Assembly (NCBI GenBank): GCA_021521415.1
Contig: JAIQDT010000674.1
Location: forward strand, 496,001 to 560,000
DNA length: 64,000 bases
Source: Bidens hawaiensis
Taxonomy: Eukaryota > Streptophyta > Magnoliopsida > Asterales > Asteraceae
Direction of reading: 5' to 3'
Position 1 is the first letter of the stretch; each line of letters opens with the position of its first letter. The position numbers and the translations under genes were made by a program. The notes below the pieces were generated by a model that ran no database searches, was not told the DNA's origin, and saw nothing but the letters and a program-made list of their open reading frames with translations. This document shows, one piece after another, positions 54,933 to 64,000 of the stretch.

Positions 54933-57742
54933 ATTGAAAACATTTTTGTTATGAACCAATTTCAAAAAGGACTTTTCATACAATAATAGTTCTGAGCTAC
55001 ACCATGAAAATGATTTTTATAATTATGAGGGGGCTTCTCGACTTTATCATAATGACAACATATAAAAATAACATATTAACCTATTCAATTTTTTGAATGT
55101 TTTGCTTCACTTGAGCATATTTTTGTATGACATGTTTCACACACAACATTTTAATCACCATTAAAGGAAAAGTCAATGCTAACACAAATGTTTCAAATTT
55201 GATAAAAGTTAGAAGCATTGATAGGCCTAGAGGTAGCATGTCTAAAGTGTTCGACGTCTTTTCTTAAATTTTAATAGTTGTGGGAAAAATAGTTAGTTAG
55301 TCAAATCCCGAATCTTTTCATTATTTCCAATAATGTCATTGAAAATAAATTCGAAACCTAAATCACGTTTAAAATTCTAACTTTCATTTTTTTTTATATT
55401 TTCAACTCAAACTTTTAAAAATACTCATATTGCCTCTTTTGACCCGTAACAAATTTTGAGCCAAATGTAATTAACCTGTACCACATAATCTATTTACCAA
55501 CTTTTGACACGTAACAATCAAATTAAGTCCCATAAAAAACCTAAAACAATCATTGATAAAAAAAACTAAGAAACTGACTATGATAAACTTTACTATATAT
55601 GAAAGTGAATGATATATATTATTACATTTTAACACATTTATAGTTTAGTAAATTAACTGAAAAATAAATGGATAGATTTAAAGCACATATTTATAATTTA
55701 TAAGAATATTTATTTTTATAAAATGTGTAGTATATATAATAAAATAGAGTTTAAAGAAAAGTGAATAATTTAATCATGTTACAAATATAATATAAATAGA
55801 GTGTAAAAGGAAAATGAATATTTATTGATCTATGACATAATTACTAGTTTGGAGGGAAAAATGTTATGAGATTTAATCACAAACTGACACGTGTCCACAA
55901 TTAATTTAATTTATTAGAATAGCTAGATTTAGATATGTAAGAATATTGAATAAATATGATTATTTATTTTTATAATTAATAATCAGTTTCTTTTTTATTG
56001 CCACACCAACATAAAAAGGCTAGTTTTTTTAACAAAACATAAATGTTATCAAACTAACAATGTAATCCGCGCGTTGCGACAATATTATTTATGTTGGCTA
56101 CCAACATTATTTTTGTTTTTGTAATACTTGGGTATCACACTCAAATTACTGTGTATTAATACAATTAATGAAAATAAACCAAATTTTGTCGGTAACCAAA
56201 GTTATATCCCACTTTATAATATAAGTTTTCTTTTCTTTAAGGTTTTCAATGTTGGCTAATGAGGCAAAATTAACCCACGCATTGCTTCGGAAATTTCTTT
56301 CCTTACGGTATCGTTACCTTCTGTAACTTTATATGTTTAAACAGATGACAAAAAACGAAGTTTCGGTATTATTTGATATATGTTTAAGATAAAGATGAAG
56401 ATATGTCGTTTGCACAAACAATTTGAAAAAACTGCAATGCAATGATACAATCAGTTTCCTCATGAAAATGTGGGTTAACAGCATAATACTATGATTTGAG
56501 AAAAATGTTGGTTTTATATATGACAATAAAAATAACCATCTATATACATTACAAAAGCATACACATGCAGTAATAAAATATTAATTAAAACGTTTCGGTT
56601 CCGACTGCCATGTGATGCCTATCAAGGGCCTTTTCATGAATAATTGTTTATAAAGCAAACGAAACCGGATTTTAGAGTAACGATGGTTCGAAGGCTTTAG
56701 TGCCGAGTCGGGTTAATCTTGCTGTCACCGCCATTTACACTCACAAATCACAATGTGATTGCATACAGGCTGAATTATCAAGGGATGGCAAAAGTTGGAT
56801 GCGGTCAACCAGAAATTTTAGGTTTAACGATGTATTTATAGGATGGCGGAGGTGGACGCTATCGGTTATTACAGTTTTATTGGGTTATCAGAGAAACAAA
56901 CCGATGGTTGAGTTCAACCAAACGTACATCGCCATCCGTTGTTGTGTTATGTTAAACCACATGTGGTAATTTTAAAGGTTTTTCATGGTAATAATTTTAC
57001 CAAAAACGTGGCTAGACGCCGAGTGCTTTGGTGCAAACGGGGAGCGAAGAAAATTTGGTTGTGATCACCACCGGCGTTGTAAATTTGATTGAAAGTAGAT
57101 GAGCAGAATGGACGTTTGTATATATAGTTTGGGAGGGGTGGCGGTTATTCGGTTATGACGGTTGAAAGGTGGTTATCGGAGAAAGAAGAAACGATACGAC
57201 GGCTGAGTAATTAAAACATGAAGAAGACGCCGGTGGTTGAAAGTGATCGAAAATTGGAAAAGCATTTGGTTTGATAAATTTGCTACATGAGATGCTAATG
57301 ATATAACACGTGTATGGCTCAATTCTAATTGTAATAATAGATAATATTAACGCGCATAATTGGAATTTGGATCCAAATAAAATTTGTAATGATCGTATAA
57401 AAAAGTCATGTTTACTTTTAGAAAAAATATTATTTATACCTTAAACCTTATTAAAACGTCCTTTCTATTTGCTACAAACTTCCTTTATGTTAGAAAAAAT
57501 AATGTCTTCCAAGATTGTTACAACTTACAAACATGTATTGTTCGTAGACAGGGGGTCCAAACATGATAGGATAGGGTAACTTGGGTCGACTTATAAAACC
57601 ATTTTCAGCAATGGTGCATCTTACACCATAAGCATATAGGTCGCGTCAATGGGCTGATCCATTAGTTGTTTAGGGGAGAAGGGCCCAACTCAACTAAGTC
57701 CAATAGCACATAAATAACCCAAGTACTCTTTTTAATTTTTAG
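54933..57742. other. Intergenic, no gene recognised
   Basis: AT-rich apart from a mixed-composition stretch at about 56580-57250. Short ORFs here have no recognisable motif. Old transposon relics are likely, but no boundaries could be set. Confidence 0.5.
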
Positions 57743-58471
57743 TAGGACTGTCACTTTTATCCGAAACCCGAAACCCAATCCGAAAAAACCCCTACCCGAA
57801 CCTGAACTAACCCGACTCGAAAAACCCGAACCCGAGAAAAGACTAACCCGAACCCGAACCGAAGTAATTAGGGTTGGTTCTCGGGTTTGATTTATAAGTT
57901 TCTGGTCAACCCGAAAAACCCAAATAAACTTTTAGTTTTAAAATTAAATATATTTTTAGGTATAATTGCTTAGTGTTAGCCACTAAAGTTATCAGAATCT
58001 GAGCCTAATCGACTTTTGTCATTCAAACTATTATGGCTCGGTTGTTTATTGTTAGTTTATGCTTTCCGTTTATTACTAATTGCAACCATAATCGAACAAC
58101 CAAATCACGTTTGATTGAAGACGATTATGGTCCGCTTTAGTTACTTAGTTTTACTCTTCTTTTGAATTGTTTTATGACTTTATCAAGTTATATTGGTTTA
58201 TTATTTAATTATTTGCGTTACGAGCAAAGAAGAATATCTTGTTTTAATTTTATCATTGAAGTTTTTTAATTTTTTTTGTTTTTGTTTCATTTCCTAGGAT
58301 ACTCGAAACTCGATTAACCAACCCGAAAAAACCCGAACCCGAATTACCCAAACCCGAAAAATCTGTAAGATATTTGGGTTGGGTTTCGGGTTAAAATTTA
58401 AAACTTTGAAACCCGAATAACCCGATCCGAAAAACCCGAAACCCGAAAAACGAACCCGAAGAACACCCCTA
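57743..58471. mobile_element. hAT-type MITE rich in CCCGAA words
   Basis: Starts TAGGACTGTC and ends AACACCCCTA. Flanks ATTTTTAG and GTTTTTAG agree at 7 of 8. Both ends are runs of AACCCGAA/CCCGAAA words (right arm partly inverted to GGGTTTCGGG), around an AT-rich centre. Confidence 0.65.
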
Positions 58472-59291
58472 GTTTTTAGTACAACCAAGTGGCTCACACA
58501 CAAGGAGACCTACAGTCATATTGCGATTTACAAACTCTAAGTTGTGAGTTACAAAAGAAAAAAATGCCTCCCTGATAAAGTTATTTTTAGTGATGCCGAA
58601 GATATCTAAAAGTGTAGAAAATTTTGGGCCGACAAATTTTGACATGAACCTTTTTAAGCCATCATTCACGAAAGATTTTGGATCCGTCAATGCCTCACTG
58701 GTCAAGTTATTTTTAGTTATGATATTTTTGAAACTTATTCAAGAAATGCGAGTAATATAGTAGTACTAAGATGATTGTTATAGATATTTAAACTTTTGTT
58801 TCACCCTTAGCATATCTGTTCATTCTTGATCGTTTTTATCAAGTGTCGTGTTTGTTTAACTAAAAAGAGAAAAGCAAATGTTATACCAACTAAAATTCAA
58901 GTTCTAGTTTAATGTAATAAAACTAAATAATTAGATATTACAATACCATTTCTAGATTTTGATCATGGAACTAAGAGCATCTCCAATGTTCGCCTCCCTC
59001 TCCTCTACCCTCACAAACCCACCAGGACAACCTTCACATTCTCTCTTCCTTTCGCCTCTCGCACTCCTCAACCGTTGCTCCACGTCGAATCCTGATGTCG
59101 GCGTTAGAACCGCTCTATATAACAAACCATAATAAAGAATAAAATAATCAAAGAAAGAAATGAAGAAATGAGAAAGAAAAGAGAAGAAGTAAAAGAAAGA
59201 ATGGAAAATATAAAGGAACATTTCATCCCACATTGGTGGAGGAAAGAAAATGGAAGGCTTTCACCATGGTATAAATAGGATTTCTAACTCT
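58472..59291. other. Intergenic; possible gene fragment and one MITE end
   Basis: 58705-58469 (-) encodes 78 residues (ALTDPKSFVNDGLKRFMSKF...) that do not look random but were not recognised. GAGCATCTCCAATG near 58977 is a common plant MITE terminus; its partner was not found. Confidence 0.4.
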
Positions 59292-60566
59292 TGTCCCACA
59301 TCGCTAGATTACAAAACTTGTAAGCTCTTTATAAGGAAGAGAGTTTACATGATAATATTCTTATGTGCCAAATCACACCCAGTAGTCCTAGCGGAGGGTG
59401 CGAAGCACCCGACGGGCTCGAGCACGGGCGAAGTGCGATGGGCGCTTTGATGGCGCACTTTGCACTTCGCACGTGGCATAGCTAGGGCTGACTCGGCAAC
59501 CCTACTGCAGCTTCGCGATACGCGAAGATGCTCAAATTCAAGCATAAATAGGGCAGCAATCTGGATTTCACAAACTCGTCCCAAAAATCATACTTTCTCT
59601 CATATTTCTTATATAAGGTTGATATTATACCCGAGTAGTTGTAACGGTACCTCTCCGATCGAAAGGAACTTATACACGAATCCAAACCTTAACAAGATAC
59701 GACATTGTGCCATCGTGTAAAGTTTCATGTCTCGTGATTATCGTTATAATTATGGGTTTATACTAATATAGATATACTACATTGTGTTTAATCTAGGTGC
59801 TTAACACCAGAAGGCTTGTTAAATATAAACTTGCAAGGTGAGACATTCGAAATTTTGCACAACTCACATTTGCGTGAGACAGCTGATTTTCCAATGCTGT
59901 CATGATGTTTTTCTAAATCCATTAAACTCATGACAGATAGTCCAAATATTTTCAAATGATTTTAAATACATTACGGTGATTAAGTCTCTGTAGATTTACG
60001 GGATGGTTACTACTGGTATTGTGAGGTTTTGTATACAAGGTTTGCCTACTGGGCTATTACACGTTACTTATTGGACAAGTGTTAGCCAATAAGTAATATG
60101 ACCACAGTCACAGATACGGTCGAGTGACAAGTACCTTTCGGTAATTTGTAAGCAGACAGATGTAAAAACATCTTAATGTTGTAACTGTAAAATGTGTCGT
60201 TTATAAATGAATGTAGTCACCAGTATTTCCTGCTGATCAAATATTTTTAAACATGTTTCAGGTGACTTGTTAGAGACAAAGGAATGATGTCTGCGGGCTT
60301 CCAGCTTAAATAAGTGGTTTGTCACCAGAATAAAGAAACGTGTTTTGTAAATTATGGATTATCCCTATAAAACTTATGTTTGTATAAAAATGGGTTTTTA
60401 TCCCAGTTTATGAAATAAGAATTATGGTGTTGTTATAACTCTGATTAATTTTCCTAACTACGGTTCTGATGAAATATTCCGCTGCAAATTATTTTAATAA
60501 ACATCGAAACCACCGCTCAACGTTCACGGCTCCCCTCCCGGGGTATAGGGGTCGGGGGCTATGACA
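59292..60566 (+). mobile_element. LTR of element D (start approximate)
   Basis: Ends GGGGGCTATGACA, followed by a methionine-tRNA PBS. It is related over most of its length to LTR-C (inverted, 21206-22519). The start is placed at TGTCCCACATCG by length comparison and is uncertain. A CATAAATAGGG TATA candidate lies near 59543. Confidence 0.6.
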
Positions 60567-60573
60567 GCTGAAG

Positions 60574-60587
60574 TGGTATCAGAGCCA
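60574..60587 (+). promoter_or_regulatory. Primer binding site of element D (initiator tRNA-Met)
   Basis: TGGTATCAGAGCCA is the complement of the 3' end of plant initiator tRNA-Met, the usual primer of many plant LTR retrotransposons, seven bases after the LTR end. Confidence 0.88.
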
Positions 60588-60752
60588 CTGGTTTAAGCAA
60601 CATAGGTATTTTAACAATACATAATTAAGTGTTAGAAAATAAATGTATTAACCTATGTGTTAACTTTATGGATGAAATTTTAATTTCACATAAATATAAA
60701 TAATATGATTTTCTTTTAGAAGTCGTTGTTTTATAGTTTTTGATTAAACAGC

Positions 60753-61054
60753 ATGAGTGAGCTTATAGAGGCTTTTGAGAACATATCGGTTAGTACGGAA
60801 GAGATGGAGACTGTAAATCCAACAACTGAAGAAAAACCAAATGAACCAATGGTATTCACTGCCCAGTCCTCGACTTCAACCCCAAATCAACCAAAAAGAA
60901 GAAAACGATATATGGACTGGAGAAAAAGAATGAGAAAACAAAAAAGAAAAGTTATGATTCTAGTACCAAAACCAAAACCACAACCACAAATTCAACCACC
61001 AACTGAACCACAACCCCCTCCAACACAACCCATCGATAAACTTCCCATGGAAGA
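60753..61054 (+). pseudogene. Start of the putative gag of element D, interrupted by element E
   Basis: ATG about 165 bases after the PBS. 100 residues are seen before the LTR of element E cuts in. The composition is acidic, then strongly basic (KRRKRYMDWRKRMRKQKRK), then proline and glutamine rich. No Gag domain is recognisable in this short part; the call rests on position. Confidence 0.55.
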
Positions 61055-61718
61055 TGTAACATCCCGAAATTTCTAAAGTAATATTTAATATATTATTTTG
61101 TCGGGTGAAATAAACGAGTTAGTGGAACAGCATAATATGAAGACTTAGTAGGATAATTAGATGGGATTGGATATGGACCAAAAGGAAATATGGGCCTTCG
61201 GTCCATGGGCTTGAGGGAGTATACATACCCCCTTAAACCCCAATCCTTTCCATTCCATCCATTAATCCATCCTAATCTCTACACACACCCAAAACACACA
61301 CAACCCGAACCAAGATCCAAAGGCGAGGACCCAAGCTTGTTGGTGCTAGATCGTCGTGACGAACCAAAGCAACAAGACCAGCTCGTGTTCGTAGTTCGAC
61401 TCATTTACGGTACGTTTATATCGAGAACTTGTTCGTTTAGGTTTGGATTAGTATAGAAATGATAGATCTGTGTTTGTATGGTAAAAAACGAATCCAACAA
61501 AGCTAAACTTACTGAAAATGGTTATGATTTGAAGGGTTAATTGATTGATAAAAGAACCCGTAACCTATATGCCTAAATCGCACCCTTTAAACATCGATGT
61601 TAGGTCGATTTGATGGTTGGGGTTTGTAGGCGCTGGTCAGACGATTCCGTGGATACCTAAATCGAGTTATTTGGTTAAGAAACGAAGGATTTAAGAACGA
61701 ACAGTAGCTGCAGCCGAC

Positions 61719-61940
61719 AACTTCGCCTGCAAGCTAAGTTCACCTGATGAACTTCGCCTGCAAAGCTAAGTTCGCCTGATGACAACTTCGCCTGCAAAGC
61801 TAAGTTCGCCTGATGACAACTTCGCCTAAAGCTAAGTTCGCCTGATGACAACTTCGCCTAAAGCTAAGTTCGCCTGATGACAACTTCGCCTAAAGCCAAG
61901 TTCGCCTAAGGTTTAACTTCGCCTAAAGTCAAGTTCGATT
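61719..61940 (+). repeat. 33-bp tandem repeat in the LTR of element E
   Basis: About six units of AACTTCGCCTGCAAAGCTAA plus GTTCGCCTGATGAC. Later units lose the GCA triplet. Confidence 0.9.
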
Positions 61941-62499
61941 AGAAAATAGATTAAAAACGATAAGTAAAAGTAAGCTAATACTAGGCCACCAGATTAGATC
62001 AGGCGAGTATTGATACGTGTAACTTATACAGTCAGCCGAGCTCAGTTAAAGAAGGGATTTACAACTATCGGAGGAAGAAGCAGAGTTCAGGTGAGTTTCT
62101 AGCCCCATTCCTTGTTATGTTTTCGGGGCTGTGTGCATACTCGATGTGTTGTTAATACATTTATCCTAAGTGATAAGTGTATGCCATATGTGATATATGT
62201 GATGGATATGAATGATTGCTTGTCGGTACGCGAACGATCTTCGGATATTGCGCGTACTGTCAGGTTAAAAATAAAGGTACGAATATTATATATCGAAGAT
62301 GTATGAATATTACAAATGAATACTTGTCGGGGCGTGAACGATCTTCGGATATTGCACGTAACGACAAGGGGTATGGTTGTTAAATGAAGGATGTAAAGAA
62401 CGCCTAGAGTGTTCTTATGCTATAATGTAATTATTGTATATGTGAAGTATGTATATACAGGTACACGAATGGTATGTGAGTTCTACGTTCGATATAATA

Positions 62500-62940
62500 A
62501 GTTAGGATGGCAAATCCCTCTAGCTTCTGTCGGACATAGACTCGGCTGGTGATGGCGTAGTTAAGGACTGCGGGCCTTATACGTAATGTAGATGATAGAT
62601 GTAAACGTAGATAGGGACGGTGGGCCTTATACGTGTTACAGATAATAGACGACAACGTAGTTAAGGACTGCGGACCTTATACGTATTATAGATAGGCATC
62701 AGCATAGGGAAGGACTGTGGACCTTATACGTGCTGTGGTAGCACAGGGGAGGACTGCGGACCTCGTACGTGCTATGAATTAGGTTGCAACATAGGGAAGG
62801 ACTGTGGACCTTGTACGTGTTGTGGAAGTGGGATGGTATATGGAAGGACCGCGGACCTTGCACGTGCCATGAATGGTGAACATAGGTAAGAACTGCGGAC
62901 CTTTTACGTGTTCACGACCTTGAGTACAGGTATAGACGGC
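62500..62940 (+). repeat. 60-bp tandem repeat in the LTR of element E
   Basis: About seven imperfect units with the core GGACTGCGGACCTTATACGT. Confidence 0.88.
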
Positions 62941-63394
62941 GGACTATGAACGTACTCTCGGTAAACTGAGGCTAGTGATTGTAGATATGTATGTATGTAT
63001 GGTAGTAAGTATGTATGAAGAACAGAAGGGTAATTAGTTAAGTATGGATATGTATCTTCGGGTATGTATGTATGTGTATGTATTGTGTGGCGTCCGATTA
63101 ACTAGAACTCACTCAGCGTAGCTGACTTTTAGTATGCACGCAGGTGATCAGACCAAAGAACTAGCATGAGGATGGCACATGGCATGGATTGAACGGCTGG
63201 CATCTTAAGATGGAAGAAAAGATGTTTTAAATATAATGATTTGTTTCATAATATCAAGGAAGAGATTGAATGTTTTGTAACGAATGCTTCAAGTAAACGT
63301 TTCCGCGAAAGTTTTAATGAACTCTGATTTGTAAGAACTGTGTTTATGAGTAAATCCGACGCTAAAGTAAGGCTACCGGGTTCGGGGCCTTACA

Positions 63395-63809
63395 AGTTGG
63401 TATCAGAGCATGAGTTCGAGAGATTTAAGCATCTTAAATGCTTAGACTCGAACAGAGAATGAGATTTAAAATGAGAAAGAAAGAAGATGTCAGTTCAAGA
63501 TAGCCATGTGTCACTCAAGCAAGCTCAGTAAAGGTAAAGTGTATGGTAAATGGTGTATGTTAATGTTGGCTTATTTGCTAAATGAAGAATGAGTGCAGGT
63601 TAGGGATAGGATTAATTGATCTTAACTGATTAATTGTTTAAGAGTATAAACAAGCACAAGTGGAATCATGAAGGGAAGTATGTAGAACCTGAGGAGTAAC
63701 GCAAATAGTTAATTACACTTGATCAATGTCATTAACTACTTACTTTACAAATCATGTGCTAAATAATTCCTAGAGTGATGACGTTTGTGTTTTCCCTTTT
63801 AGAATACTA
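63395..63809 (+). other. Leader of element E
   Basis: Noncoding leader between the LTR and gag. TTTCCCTTTTAG just before the ATG could be a splice acceptor. Confidence 0.5.
63398..63409 (+). promoter_or_regulatory. Primer binding site of element E (initiator tRNA-Met)
   Basis: TGGTATCAGAGC lies three bases after the LTR end. Confidence 0.88.
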
Positions 63810-64000
63810 ATGGCTGGAGCTGGAGAAATTGTTGGAACTGGAGGTCGCACTGGACGTCGTGGCAGGCCTCGTCTTATCCGGCAACCCTCGGTAGGAGAAG
63901 CTTCCAACACCGAAGATGAAGGAAGCGCAGCTGGAGGAGACCAGAGCAACAACGAAGAGGTTCAACTTAGCCCTGCAGTTCAAGCAGCCATTGTTCAAGC
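63810..64000 (+). CDS. Gag N-terminus of element E (runs off the window)
   Basis: ATG at 63810 opens a frame that stays open to the window end (63 codons): MAGAGEIVGTGGRTGRRGRP, then an acidic S/E/N-rich stretch and VQLSPAVQAAIVQ. Position after a Met-tRNA PBS and the glycine/arginine-rich start fit Gag of a Ty3/gypsy element, probably a chromovirus; the lineage cannot be settled without pol. Confidence 0.7.
   Translation, partial: MAGAGEIVGTGGRTGRRGRPRLIRQPSVGEASNTEDEGSAAGGDQSNNEEVQLSPAVQAAIVQ

Larger units (their letters stand above)
61055..63394 (+). repeat. 5' LTR of element E (2340 bp)
   Basis: TGTAACATCCC...GGGGCCTTACA, inserted in the gag-like ORF of element D after GAAGA. It contains three arrays: a 33-bp unit at 61719-61940, a pair of direct copies at 62218-62265 and 62323-62368, and a 60-bp unit at 62500-62940. 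A TATG-rich run lies at 62985-63085. The end region resembles LTR-A. Confidence 0.88.

Noticed and set aside
55850..56100. CTAG and GCGCGTTGCG words as another Helitron end
   Set aside because: The hairpin and CTAG are too far apart and the stem is weak.
58469..58705. 78-residue ORF on the - strand as a gene
   Set aside because: The composition looks protein-like, but no motif, neighbouring exon or splice context was recognised; kept only as a possible fragment.
61719..61940. Repeated AACTTCGCCT...AGTTCGCCT units as CRISPR-like or a coding repeat
   Set aside because: No spacers and no open frame across the units; located within an LTR.

Overview
This window is nuclear DNA from a flowering plant, by sequence style a dicot and plausibly Asteraceae (inference only; nothing here fixes the species). 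Spliceosomal introns with GT/AG borders, long (TA)n microsatellites, Ty3/gypsy retrotransposons, MITEs, Helitron-type ends and one light-signalling gene support this. Nothing is prokaryotic: no operons, ribosome binding sites or CRISPR arrays.

Layout. 1-11538: Ty3/gypsy element A of the Tat type on the + strand, with an intact 1818-residue gag-pol; its 5' LTR is cut by the window edge. 11539-27647: AT-rich transposon graveyard with a TA-anchored TIR element, Helitron ends, three large LTR relics nested in or against one another, a hairpin-rich TIR element, a three-unit inverted repeat and a hAT-type MITE. 27653-39951: complete but broken Tat element B on the - strand, with GTTAG target duplication. 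40739-43828: six exons of a SPA1-like gene (coiled coil plus WD40), lacking its N-terminal part; one intron carries a MULE-like MITE. 44394-45590: Helitrons and a TA-anchored MITE. 45589-53405: Tat-like element C on the - strand, lacking reverse transcriptase. 53423-54919: another TA-anchored element. 57743-58471: hAT-type MITE made of CCCGAA words. About 59292-64000: chromovirus-like element D, interrupted in its putative gag by element E, whose 2.3 kb LTR and first gag codons close the window.

The most interesting recurring structure is in the three Tat-type elements. Each carries, between pol and the 3' LTR, a second gene on the opposite strand. In A and B that gene is multi-exon, has a TATA box, starts with a domain like the plant 'putative gypsy-type transposon' family and continues into a long coiled coil; C keeps a shortened version. 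In each element the two convergent genes are separated by a tandem repeat, and these repeats are unrelated in sequence between elements. In A and B a direct repeat of about 100 bp lies upstream of the antisense gene. All three antisense genes carry in-frame stops, although element A's gag-pol is intact.

The only host gene recognised is the SPA1-like one. In plants SPA proteins act with COP1 as part of a CUL4 ubiquitin ligase that represses photomorphogenesis. This copy keeps an uninterrupted coiled-coil and WD40 reading frame but lacks the N-terminal region and most of the kinase-like domain, and element B and a MITE sit directly upstream, so it is probably a truncated gene.
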